A stretch of DNA of 64,000 bases from Viola odorata (Eukaryota; Streptophyta; Magnoliopsida; Malpighiales; Violaceae), in assembly GCA_963691705.1 (NCBI GenBank), contig OY829545.1, forward strand, positions 15,513,569-15,577,568, given 5' to 3'. A program made the translations under genes and the position numbers. A model generated the notes under the pieces. It worked only from the letters and a program-made list of their open reading frames with translations. It did no database searches and was not told the DNA's origin. This document shows positions 23,101 to 33,763 of the stretch, in pieces. Every line of letters begins with the position of its first letter. Position 1 is the first letter of the stretch.

Positions 23101-26100
23101 TTATTGCTTCCCGTACAGCATCCACTGATTTAGGCAGGTCAATAACACCATGAGCATGGCCATCATAAAGTGTCATTGCCATGTTCAAGGCACCCATCCA
23201 ATCACCTGCACTACGCAGAACATGAATCCGCTCCTTCCATGGAAGAAGACGAGAAACAATAAGACGTGTGGGTCCGAGTATGTATACAGAAGCTCCTCTT
23301 ACAGCTACACAATTTTGATAAGCTTTCTCAGGGTTCCCAAAGATATTTGTAAAGTGAGTATGATATGCAATCAGATCATCTCCCCCGTGACCATCAACAT
23401 CAAAACTAGTTTGATGTATCAAAGTACCATCCTTTGCAAACAAAAGAAGTTTTCCTGTTAATGTGAGTATCACCAGCATCTGCACCATAATAAAATCTGT
23501 ATAAGCTCAATTTAAAGAGAGAGTTTAAACCAAAGAGTAGACTCAAAACAACAGAAATGAATGCAAACACCACTACAGAGTGGGATCTTGTAAGTTACAG
23601 AAAAGAACATAGGATGAAACACATACATGATCATCCAACCATGCCACGCCTACGGCAGTGCTATCTAGAGACCAGTTTCCATACACTTTTAGCTCTTTTT
23701 GGACCAACTTTGCAACTTGAACTTTCTGATCCCAGGCAACTGCCAGCAATGAAACTCTATCTGCAGCTGCACCTGTAGGTATATTGTCTGCAAACATTCA
23801 ATTCTTTTATATGGCTGTCTATATGAAATTGGAGAAAATGATTGAAACCATACCATTCGATGAATTGAGTGAATGTTGGGTGCATTTCCATGCAGTGTAA
23901 GGCAAGGAACCCTCACGAACTCCATCTGGTTTTGACAGTTGGGCATATATTTTCAAAGTGGGAGTGAGTCGGACCTGCAACAAAAATTCGGTCTCCATCA
24001 AGAAGCAAGCATATCTTCACAAGAAAAAAAAGTATGTGGAATCTGTGCATTTCTCTGAGGACGCCATACCACCAAAGCAGTTTGACAGGTGGCGAATATA
24101 ACCACACCTTCTTCAACTAAAGAGGAGCCTTCATTGAATAGTTTCCAACCAGCTTCTCCCCCAACTACACCTCCCATCATGCTCCCAATGCCACTGGATG
24201 ATGCTGAAACACTTCCCTGTGAAGTTGGTAATGCACCTCCATAGGATTCTTCAAAAAGAAGAGGTGAAGCTGACAGCACAGTACCAGTTTTTTGCCCATC
24301 AAGAAGGCACTACCACAATCAATTAACATGAAGTCATAAAACAGGTAAACTATAGCATTATTGCATCCCGCATGACATCTCAGGACCTCTAACATCAAGA
24401 TAATTAAGTAGGATCAAGTCTTTACCTGTGACTTGATGGAAAATCGGTTTAGCAAGGGAAAAACCGAGGAAATATGCAATAAAACCAGGCCCTTACTATC
24501 ACCAGTGATTGCTTTAAACTGACGTGTAAACTGTGAATCCTGGCCTAGAAAAAATGTATGCACTACCGGTGCAGTGTGTTCCCCAGTAATAACTTTTGCT
24601 GCTGACGCCTTTTGGACATCCCAAATAGTAATATGCCCATCACCATAACCAGCCAACAAAAGATCACCTTGCTGATTGAAGCAAATAGATGTGACTGCTG
24701 CATGAGATCGATCACCTTGTAAACCAAGCATTAGCATCTGAATAAAAAGGGAAGTAAGGAAAAAAGTTAGACTGTCAGATTAACATATTGACATCATATT
24801 TCTCTTTAAAAGGGATACTGAAACATATTACATCTACAGAACAAGTCATGTAATAAACCTGAAAACTAAAACAACCTTTGCATCCATGTCGTCAACATTA
24901 TGAGAAGAGTATCTACTAGGCACAACAACAATAACACCTTTTGACATTCCCACTGCAATGTAATTAACATGAACGGCCAAGGCTTGTGGGGATCCATAAT
25001 CCCGCCTAAACCCCTTAGATGAAATGATACCTGTAACAACATTATTAACGTTAACATCAAAGTAACCTAATGTGGTAGAGCCTCTACGAACACCCTCGAG
25101 TCTCATTGGCTGAGCAGCTGCACCCTCCTCCCAATGCAATCCAGTATAAGCTTGCTTGCTCTCGAGCTCTTCAGCCAATTCAAGCGGCTTCAAAAAGGGC
25201 TTTAGCTTCTTTTCGGCCCTTTTACTAGTCATCTCACTCTCCAATCTTCCAATCCTCTCCTCCACAAGCTCTGCAATGTCATTTTCCACATCATCCCCAT
25301 GTCCATTGGTGTCAATTGCTGGCTCTTCCAACAGCACTGCAGCTGAGTCCTCCTCATTGTTTACACCATTACCTATCTCTATTGTGCTAGAACGATTTAC
25401 ATCTAACAATTCAGAATTATCCTTCTCAAGGGATACATTTTCATCTTTGTCATCAGTGCAAGATGGAGAGGAAGCTCTAGAGTGATCATCTTGGATGCCT
25501 GACTCTTCCACTCGAGGCGCATGCTCAGCTTCTACTTGAAATTCTACTTCCGTTTGTACATCTTTATTAGTATTTAAAACCTCACTATTAATCTCCAATT
25601 TCACATCTTTTCTAGAAATGTCCTTATCTTTGACCAATTTCTCATCTTCCTCTACCAATTTCTCACCTGAGGTGCTTCTTTCTATGCTTAGTAGCGCACT
25701 TGAGTTTCCGTTTGATGAACTGGAAACTGCATCGTGATCATCGCTGATAGTGGAGGCCGATTCCACAATATCTAGAACATTCTCGGCGGTTCCACTGCTG
25801 GCACTGCTAGCTCTCCTCGACTTGATCGCGGCCGCGTGTGGCGTCAGCATTGAGCGTGACGCGGCCGCCGCAGCTGCCAGGGCAGCACCTGGCTTGGCGT
25901 TGGATCTCACACCCCCGAACAAAGAAGGCAACGATCTCGAAGTGGAAGAAGAAGAAGTAGGAACAGGAACTCTCCATACCGGATCAACCGACTTGGCCCG
26001 GGCGAAGGAATTTACAGAGGTTTGCGCTTGTGTTGTGGAGTCCTGGGAAACGACGTAGTTTTGGGAGGAGGGAGGGAGATCCGAGGAGCGACGGGTAAGG

Positions 26101-26300
26101 TTGTTTGGGGAGGGAGGGGGTAATGGCGTGGAAGAATCGGAATCGGAATCGGTGTCGTTGAGGATTTCATCGAGGGTGCGGTGAGGGACGGAGAGGAAGG
26201 TGGGGGAATCGGAGTCGGAAGTGGAGTGGGAGTTGAGGAAGGAGTCGAGGTCGAGCTCCATGTGAGGTTTGGTACCGCTGATGGTGAGTTGCTTAGTCAT
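17140..26300 (-). CDS. VPS8: Vacuolar protein sorting-associated protein 8 homolog (CORVET subunit)
   Basis: I assembled 19 exons with consistent phases: 26300-24876, 24737-24426, 24309-24070, 23974-23854, 23787-23627, 23479-22846, 22488-22424, 22305-22204, 22112-21970, 21373-21318, 20847-20180, 20100-19910, 19790-19502, 19137-18850, 18758-18649, 18481-18145, 17971-17567, 17483-17252 and 17165-17140, total 1,934 aa. VPS8 is the CORVET-specific subunit that binds Rab5-type GTPases and tethers early endosomes. The N-terminus (about 1-440) is acidic, Ser-rich and probably disordered. A WD40-type beta-propeller follows (GDLLLAGYGDGHITIWDV; VTGDSKGLVLLH-type segment; TLTGKLLLFAKDG), then a long alpha-solenoid, then a C-terminal RING-like zinc-binding domain CCICNCPL...CGHATHLDCE...GCPVC. 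The last exon is tiny: TTTA|GTAAGA is used as donor and TTGTAG|GTAAGG as acceptor, giving the ending FPLKSSIFSKEKTTKR; without that splice the frame would end in an unrelated tail at 17193. The Arabidopsis counterpart I recall is At4g00800. Intron 9 carries tandem duplications (see repeats). Confidence 0.95.
21360..21556. repeat. 102-bp direct tandem duplication copying a VPS8 splice acceptor
   Basis: The segment beginning aagcatcctgtacctgttat at 21361 recurs at 21463, 102 bp further on, nearly identical through tatacacacatcaa. The downstream-coordinate copy is upstream in the minus-strand transcript, so it gives intron 9 a second acceptor, ACAG|GTACAGGATGCTT, including the first bases of exon 10. 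Confidence 0.92.
21561..21880. repeat. ~171-bp tandem duplication in VPS8 intron 9
   Basis: Words aagtgtaattta (21563 and 21734) and ttaataaagttctatttggg recur with a 171 bp offset, followed in both copies by catatccta...aaaactaaaattctgaaacc. The copies are more diverged than the adjacent 102-bp pair, so they arose earlier. Confidence 0.88.
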
Positions 26301-26503
26301 TATAAAATTGGATAGATAAGTACAAGTCTTTTCTTGTTCATTTTACTGCTGTTCTGGTGGAAGGAGAAGAAGGAGCTTGCTTTTGAAAGATACAGCTGTC
26401 CGTCTCCTATCTGGGATCAATCACGGCGGGAGCTATACCGTAGCGGCGTAGCCGCTCCCATTCAAGCCGTCGACTTCTTCCGGTGAGGTCAGATAGTAAA
26501 CCA
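26301..26503 (-). promoter_or_regulatory. 5' leader and proximal promoter of VPS8
   Basis: About 200 bp of GC-richer DNA separate the VPS8 ATG from the hAT-type MITE upstream. It should hold the leader and core promoter. No TATA box is obvious on the minus strand. Confidence 0.45.
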
Positions 26504-27016
26504 TAGGTCTGTTTGGCGTTCCGGTTCTAATCCGAAAAGTGTTGTGGTAAAAGTACTTCTAGAAAAGCTAGTATGTTGTTTGGTAAACATTTCTTAAAAG
26601 TGCTGTGGGAAACGAGAAGTTATTTCTGGTGTTTGGTAAAATTATAAAAATGAAATAGTTAGAGTATAAAATCCATTTTTAAAAAATTAATAAAAATAGA
26701 AAAAGTGAATCTACAAAATTTTTATTGTGGTAGTTTTTAATTTATTTTGTTCTATTATATAAATAAAGTAAAAAAATGAAATTAAAATGAAAAAAAAAAA
26801 AAGAAGTAAGAGAGAGGGGTGCAAACGCAGTGCTGCGTTTGCCACTGCAGGTTTTTTGCAGTGAGGAAAGCCAAGCTTTGTGAGGCGTTGCACCCGTTCC
26901 AGGAAGCCAGTTTTCTAAAAAGTTGGCTTCAACCCTTAACCCAAACACTCAATACCAGCTTTTCTAATTCAATCCAACCCAACCCAATCTGGAATGCCAA
27001 ACACTATTGTAAACCG
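26496..27016. mobile_element. hAT-type MITE with target-site duplication, ~505 bp
   Basis: The element spans about 26504-27008. Its left end reads taggtctgtttggcgttcc and the inverse of its right end reads aatagtgtttggcattcc, so the ends match as terminal inverted repeats. Flanking 8-mers gtaaacca (26496-26503) and gtaaaccg (27009-27016) look like an 8-bp target-site duplication with one change; 8 bp is the hAT size. The interior is AT-rich with a GC-rich palindromic patch near 26825-26910 and has no transposase. It lies about 200 bp upstream of the VPS8 start codon. Confidence 0.75.
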
Positions 27017-27124
27017 TTGCGTTGAGGCAAAGGATGTCATGTGACGCAGTCACGGTACCAGTGCCTTCAGGTTTAAAACAACGACATAAATTCAACAACA
27101 ACAAAAATTACTAACTCTTCCATA

Positions 27125-27370
27125 ATACTCCCTTTATTCTTATAAAAGGATTCCCATTTGGTCAATTTCTTTTTTGTTTCATTAAAATTTATTAAGAGGT
27201 TTATTGATTTTTTTTAATTATAATTTTTATTTTTCCCACAAATTATAAAATTAAATTAAATTTAAATTGATTAATTTAAAATTAAATAATTATTATGATG
27301 AAGAGATAATTAATGGGAGTGTTATTTATAACTGAAATAAATTGGCCAAATGTGACATTTTTTAGAACGA
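27125..27370. mobile_element. Stowaway-like MITE (family copy 1)
   Basis: It begins with a tactccctttattctta word and has inverted arms cccatttggtcaattt / aattggccaaatgtgac. Its AT-rich interior (ttttttaattataa...ccc...aaattata) matches the element at about 50445-50705 in order, so the two are copies of one family. The outer ends are degenerate and no TA duplication can be confirmed. Confidence 0.5.
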
Positions 27371-28418
27371 TTTAGGTCATTTTTGTCAAAACCATCTAGT
27401 AATCCTGTCACCATATTTTTTTATTTTTGAAATCAAGACCGGAATGACGGTGACCTATATTTAGGCTTCGCGTATTGGATGCTCTCCACAGCCAATGGTA
27501 TAATCTTATCCTCAGTTGTTCTCCGTAGCGGATGATGGCTGAAGAAGACGGGTGTCATGTTTGAGTTAGCGATGGAGTTTGAGGTAGCTGTATTGGTGAT
27601 GGATAATAGCGGTTGATGAAGGATCAATGAGTGGCTAACGGCAGCCGAATCAGCAGCATAGCACTGTTTCAGGTGCGAGTCTGTGAGACTTCACCATAAT
27701 ACGGTAGAACTTTTCATTGCCTGTTGGCAAGTTTTGTAGCTAAAACCTAGCTTTATCCTTGGTTCTAGCATGCCATTGTAGCTAAATCCAAAGTTTATCA
27801 TTGAGGCTCACGAACGGTCCTATGACCTATCCAACATATCTAACACCAACTAGTGAAAGCAGATGGCAGTTGATCCTATGCAACATCTAACACCAACAAG
27901 TAAAAGCTAGATGGCAAAAAATGCCGCATCTGTCTCCAAGCTGTGTTTCTTATGCCAGAATTCCAAGTTTATGAACTAGAACATCGTATATAACTTTTAA
28001 TCATTATATGGCATCGTAGAAACACGAACTCGATTGATAACTCTTGTTCATACATACACAACTTCATTCGATGGACGAATCTAATTGGTAATAATTCAGT
28101 TCATTACCAATGATACATGCTATTAAACTAATTTGGATCTTAAATAATTCAATGAGGCAACACAAAGAGTCCAAAAGTTTACAACAAGCGAATCAATTAT
28201 GCATCTTCGGCACAAGGAAACAATAAACCAAACTAAAGAGCAAAATTGTCAAATTCATTGCAAAATAAGGCCATTCGAGTCAAAACAATGCTCAACTGAA
28301 ATCCTTGTATATTAACTAAATCCAAAAGACTTTCAAGAGGTCTAAATTCCAGATCAAAACACTTAACTTCAAACAAGTTCAAAAACTAATACTAGTGACA
28401 ACGTAACACCACGGAGCT
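27371..28418. other. Intergenic region, right half probably P1 3' UTR
   Basis: No supportable coding sequence. Short imperfect direct repeats of about 60 bp occur near 27735-27800 and 27835-27915 (words ctaacaccaac...agatggca twice). The bases just below 28419 on the minus strand should be the P1 3' UTR. Confidence 0.4.
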
Positions 28419-29133
28419 CTAATCGAATAAGCTGAATCCCATGTCATCATCACTCTCTTCTTTAGCCTCCTCCTGCAAAATCATCCAACAAAAAACAGCA
28501 CCAATCAGGAAATTTCCCAACATAGTTTCCAACTAACAACAAAAATAACATAACCACATCAAACAAAGTCCAAATAACAATCTGTTCACCTTCTTCTCCT
28601 CAACTGGAGCAGCAGCAGCAGCTGCACCACCGCTAGCAACTGGGGCAGAAACAGCAGCTGCACCGCCACCACCACCAGACCCAGCACTCAAGATGATATC
28701 ACCAAGGTCACGCTTCTCAGCAAGCTTGACAATCAAGCCTGGCCAGTAGGATTCAACGGACACATTGGCAGCTTTCACCAAGAGGGAAATCTTCTCAGCC
28801 TGTATACAACAGGTTAAAGAGAAACTCAAAACCCATAAATCCACCAACACCAAATAAAAACTAGCTTAAGACCCTACATTCAAGATTCAACAAGGTATAG
28901 ACATGCTGTTAGGGACAGACCAAAGCCCAGCTCTATCCAGAATTTGTATGCAGCACATGCTTCGATTCATATTCATAACAAACATGAACATGAAAATCTA
29001 AAAAAGAACAAAGTCCTAAAACAATCTACAAATCAAACAAGTAATGCATTAAAGGAAAACATACGGTAATTGGAATTTTGTCATCGTAGAGGATAAGAGC
29101 GGCGTAACTGCAAGCGATTTCTGAAACTGCCAT
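28419..29133 (-). CDS. RPP1: 60S acidic ribosomal protein P1
   Basis: Three exons, 29133-29065, 28799-28590 and 28472-28419, give 110 aa, about the usual size. P1 pairs with P2 and binds P0 to form the flexible stalk of the large ribosomal subunit, which recruits translational GTPases. Residues 1-60 hold the helical dimerisation domain ([40 protein letters not shown]). A Gly/Ala-rich hinge follows ([17 protein letters not shown]), and the protein ends in the conserved acidic tail [12 protein letters not shown], the GTPase-contacting motif shared by P0, P1 and P2. SYWPGL near residue 43 marks P1 rather than P2. A tttcag acceptor just above the ATG suggests a 5' UTR intron. The promoter carries telo-box words typical of ribosomal protein genes. 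The counterpart I recall is At1g01100, the neighbour of At1g01090. Confidence 0.97.
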
Positions 29134-29420
29134 TGCTTCACTGAAACACACAAAACACAAAATACAATCAATTGAAAAGTGGAGATAAGAGTTAGTACTA
29201 ATACGCAACAAGTATATTCAAAGTATGAGACAATCATATGAGATGGAAACTAAGAAATTAGGGTTTATTGAAGATGGGGAGGCACCTTAGGTTATGGAAT
29301 CCGAGAGTCGCTCTCAGTGACAAGCTGCGCTGCGCTGCTATGCTTAATAATATGCGCTCTAGGGTTTGGGGGAAGGGTTGAAAGGAAGGTTTTTAAAGGC
29401 AGCGTGAGGTTAGCTACGGG
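29134..29420 (-). promoter_or_regulatory. P1 leader and promoter with telo-boxes
   Basis: Two tagggttt words (AAACCCTA on the coding strand) lie at about 29259-29266 and 29360-29367. Telo-boxes are characteristic of plant ribosomal-protein and translation gene promoters. A probable leader intron ends at tttcag about 10 bases above the ATG, with a likely donor (CTAAG|GTGCC) near 29286. The transcription start was not determined. Confidence 0.55.
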
Positions 29421-30567
29421 CTAGAGTGCTATTTGGGTCTAACTCGGTCAGGCCTGTAAATAATCAGGGCCGGGGCCCATATTGAAAAAAATGAAATATA
29501 ATAATAATTAATGTTGGCAACTATACCAGGAATCCTTATTCTTGCTGTCATTATTATTAGTATTACTGTTGGTTTATAACTTTGTAACAATCTTTTTTCA
29601 CGTTAAACGTCAAATTTATTTGACAAAACCAAAATTTAGTTGTTGTAAATAGTTGGATTCATTTCGTACTCCCCCATTGAATATAAAGTCTTTGTTTTTA
29701 TTACTGTACTCAGAGGTGGAGCCAAAAAAAAAAGGTTAGGAGATCAAGTATAAAATAGAATTAAATTAATTTTTTTTTAAGAAATCACGTAATACTCTAT
29801 ATTATATATTTTTTATATTATTTTACTCTCTAGTATGAAAAAACGGCATATATAGAATATTTATGAACCATATCTTAGAAATTATGAAGGTGTAAAATGG
29901 TTTGATATTTGGTTAATTATGGGCATAATAATTTAATAGAGTTTTATTGATTTTTTAATTTCAGTAATTACGAAAATAAATTTAAGGTTGTAAAAAATAT
30001 TAGATTATATATTATTTTAATAAATTTTAGAAGACTCCTTTTTTCATGAAATCTATATTTTAAATTAATTAATAAAATTTGAATGGATTAGACTTTTTTT
30101 GAATTTTTTACTGCTTTTTCCTAGGAGTTTATTTCAATTTTCTTTAATTTTTGCATTTAATAAATATATTTTAGAAAAGTGGGACTGGGATTCTGACAAA
30201 TATATAATAAAAATTTGAAAGTTAACGAAGTCTCGATCCGTTAAGCGTTTTTATCATGGCGGATACTAAAACAGGTAGACGGGGGAAACATTGGAGACCG
30301 AAAGAAGAAAAAAAACATTTGGGGCTAAAACAAGTATTTTGCAAGCCTTAGGGACCGCACGGTGTATTGTAAATTACACTGAAATCATGTTATTAGTTGG
30401 CTTAAATTAAAAAAAAACTGAATGGAAACCTAAGAACAATTAATTGGATAATGTTAGTGTTTTCGTTGAAAAATACAAATAGACACGTAAAAAAATATGG
30501 TTAATACAATAATTTTAGTCACCGTGTTACTTCTTTCTTATAAAATGGATTCACGTCATGGTTTATC
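29421..30567. other. AT-rich intergenic DNA without genes
   Basis: No coding frame or RNA gene is supportable. A tactcccccattgaatataa word near 29670 resembles a Stowaway-like end, but no second end was matched. Confidence 0.5.
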
Positions 30568-30680
30568 GCCGGGTTCAGTAGTGCGTGCCTGTAATCAAAC
30601 CAGGGGAATTAAGGTCGGACAGGAAAGAAACTTGCCACACGACTGAGGACCTCAGTCCACAAAACCTGGCCTTAACACTG
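30568..30680 (+). pseudogene. 7SL (SRP) RNA 5' domain copy, truncated
   Basis: The text GCCGGGTTCAGTAGTGCGTG followed by CCTGTAATC, then ggggaattaagg and a ttgccacacgactgagg segment follows the order of the plant signal recognition particle RNA Alu domain (5' end, GUGCCUGUAAUC helix, then the GGGG-AUUAAGG element). Only about 110 of the expected ~300 nt are present; the text then becomes AT-rich (attaaaaaatataaat), which could be a decayed tail. No plant USE/TATA Pol III promoter pair was seen upstream. I therefore call it a truncated retro-copy rather than a working gene. Recognition is from memory, not from a covariance search. Confidence 0.5.
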
Positions 30681-31357
30681 ACCATAACCTATTAAAAAAT
30701 ATAAATATTTTAAGTATCAACTAGGATAGTCAGTTAAAATGAAAAAAGATATCCTTCTTCAGCTAACATTTTTGGTTCAACTAATAGCACAAGTACAACA
30801 GAGTTAAATCTAAAATCCTTGAAAATGCTTCTACCAGCTAAAATGTATAATTCTCACAACTCCTCTAAGCACCAAAACGTACATCTATCCGACTCGAAAT
30901 CACAAGCTCAGCCTAGACATCAACATATGCCCAAGGATCCCTGTTGAAGACCAGCACCACATAATTAGCAAAACAGCATTGATGATCATAAAGGCACTTA
31001 TATGATTGATTTAAGAATACAAAAGGCGAAACTCTGAAGAGGTTATTCGCTGATGAAATTATTGGCACTTGTCAAATAGATTAGGTTAAGAAACACCAAA
31101 AAGGCAAGTTCACAATACAAGCTCCACCATCATGAACGTGCATACACAATCATTCTAACATGTTCTCAGGGGCTTAGATTAAACCATCTGGTAGCATATA
31201 GGCAATGATTATGAAGTTGAGGCCAAGATGCTACATCAGAAGATTAATTATATCTAAAACTCGGAACATTCAGTCTGAACCAGGAATGAGCACGTACATC
31301 TTTAAATTGAAATATGGGGAGCCAAAAGAGAATGATCAGGACTACGCACCTGGATAA
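30681..31357 (-). other. Probable 3' UTR of the SR34a-like gene and spacer
   Basis: No other gene is seen. The SR stop codon at 31358-31360 is followed within about 10 bases by an ATCCAG|GTGCGT donor-like word, so the 3' UTR may contain an intron. The minus-strand text below is AT-rich without long frames. Confidence 0.35.
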
Positions 31358-33763
31358 TCAAGTAGCTGACTTAGACCTTGAGAGAGATCTAGACTTTGGC
31401 AAAGACCTTGCGGAAAGACACCCTCAAGTTTAGAATCTTCAGAACACAACATTCAAAGAAGGAAGAAAGAAGAGAAGAGGAGAAGATTAGCATCATTGAG
31501 TAATACCTATGCTCCCTTCTTGGGCTCCTACTTCTACTGCGGCTCCTACTCCGACTGCGACCACTATATGGGCTGCTTTCATAACTCTTCACCTGTCAAT
31601 AACACAATAAAGAAAATGATAAGCAGATTTAATAATCTCCAAAGTATAAATGTGGAATGACCCGCCGGGAGAAGAAAATATTCTCTCATAGATACAAGCT
31701 GGAAACTGTGATAGATCAACCTCAAATGCTTTCCCCAAACTATGAAACACTTTGCATATGTATAGAACTATCAACAATAAAGCTCAGTGCCAAATAACCA
31801 CTGGAATAAAATACTTAGTACATTGCTCTTATTGGTACAACAGAGATAAAAATTGCACATATCAAGGATGCATTGTTCTTGAAGGTACATCAGAGATGGA
31901 CATTACCCGTATAAAGGACCTTGTAAAAGGATTTCGAAACTCAGTATCATCCAATTGCCGAATCTACATCAAGCAATCAGAAGTCAAAAGTGGAGTGTTA
32001 ACAAAAAACAGGCAATCTACAGATATATCAAGTGTGCAAAAGGGCTTCGTGGTGACTTACAGCATTTCTCATATCCTCATAATTATTGTAGTCAACAATA
32101 CCCGTTGCTCCTGAAAATATTACTTCATTAACGAAAAAATAAATTGAGAGAGGCAGCAAGCCGCCAAAGCTTCAAAGGGAACATTCAAATAAACACATAA
32201 AAAAGATGGATGACAGTCAAAAGTTATATAAGGCGAAGATGAAGCTAACATAATTACAGAATCAATGAATTAGTCACTTATTTGATGGATAGCTTTTATT
32301 AATAAATTATAAAAAGAGAATTAAAAATCCAGGAGTATAGAACTGAACCATACAACTTTTTTTCCTGGGCAGGGCATCATTAAAATATAAGGCAGCGATT
32401 TTGCCTTCTGCGTGTGCAGAAAAGGCAAGTGAAGGTATATGGAAAACTAATCTAGACTGATTAATTAAATGTCTCACAAGCTTATTGGCTAAGGATTTTA
32501 AATATTTGTTGACTCATACCATCTCCATCACGAAAAACTTCAGCAAAACAGACATCTCCAGCTTTACGCATATGATCCTGCAACAAACCAAATTATTATT
32601 CGATATTCCAACCCAAACAGCAGGAATATGCATGCAGGATGTAGCTGGAAACCCTCCCACCTTTAAGTCTTGCCAGGAAGCTGAAGGAGGCAGTCCTTGA
32701 ACAAGAACTACATATAAAAAAAGGACAAAACAGTAAAACTAACAAAATAAAATAGTGAGGTGATTTAAAAAAAGGAAGAAGAATAGATATATAGATGTAA
32801 CGTTGAATTACACAATGTGCACCTCGGAATTCAGAATGGCGAGAAACACCAAACCGGCCTCCGCCTCCACCTTCACTTCGACCTCCACCTCTACCCCCGC
32901 CATATCCACGCCGATCAAACGACGAAGATCTCCCTCGACCACCATGGGAAAGCTCCACCTACACTAAGAAAAAGACAATAAATTATGGTGCAAAGAATGC
33001 TAAAAGAATTATTGCATTTGAAGGGATTTACCCTTATCCGAGAACCATCAAAGTTGTAGCCATCTCGACCCCTGATTGCATCTTCAGCTCCATAAACATC
33101 AGCAAACTGAAATAACATGGTGGCATAAAGCAGTGCAACTACACCAAAAAAACCATTGACAGCTACTACACATTCAACATGTACTTGTTTAAGATACAAA
33201 CCTCCACAAAGCAGTATCCAGGAGGTCGAGGTGGAAGCTTCAATTCAATATCCACTATTCGGCCGTACTGCAGGGAAAACAAAAGCTAGGTCAAATCTGT
33301 GGTAGTGACTGATAAGCAACTAACGCACTATAGCTGATGACTCAAACAACTTGAAAAAAAGAGTGTACAAACTAAAAAACGAGACTTTTTAAAAGGTGGC
33401 TATAGGTTTCTTCTCAAATCTAGCAGTACATTATAGCCCAATTCTCAACAAACTGAACCATATCCTATTTAAGGAGGTTCATCTTCATATACACGAGGCA
33501 TGAAAGCTCATTAAGTAGCTCTTAAATTCTCCTCATGAAAACAAATAAACACGTTATATAATCAACACACTTTCAAAATAAAACCAATTAAGGTACAAAA
33601 ATAATGTGGCCATCAGTCAACAGTGTATCACTTCTACCAAGTTATCATGGAATGCCTGATAAAAACTGACTCAAACCTTGTAGAAGAGGTCTTCAATTTC
33701 CCATTCTTTGACATCCAGAGGTAGATTACCAACATATACAGTGCGGGAAGAGTGACCAACCAT
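31358..33763 (-). CDS. SR34A: Serine/arginine-rich splicing factor, SR34a-like
   Basis: Ten exons with consistent phases: 33763-33677, 33267-33202, 33106-33032, 32958-32823, 32707-32661, 32577-32520, 32110-32061, 31963-31907, 31592-31507 and 31406-31358, giving 236 aa. SR proteins of the SRSF1 group bind exonic enhancers and recruit U1 and U2AF. RRM1 has RNP2 VYVGNL and RNP1 GYCFVEF; a Gly/Arg/Ser hinge follows ([20 protein letters not shown]), then the pseudo-RRM with the invariant [20 protein letters not shown]. The short RS tail is [20 protein letters not shown] then [15 protein letters not shown]. The [13 protein letters not shown] segment and the FGVSRHSEF hinge point to SR34a (At3g49430 type) rather than SR34 or SR30. 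The RS region is shorter than in Arabidopsis (~300 aa total), so longer 3' isoforms are possible. Intron excess makes alternative splicing likely, as in other plant SR genes. Confidence 0.92.
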
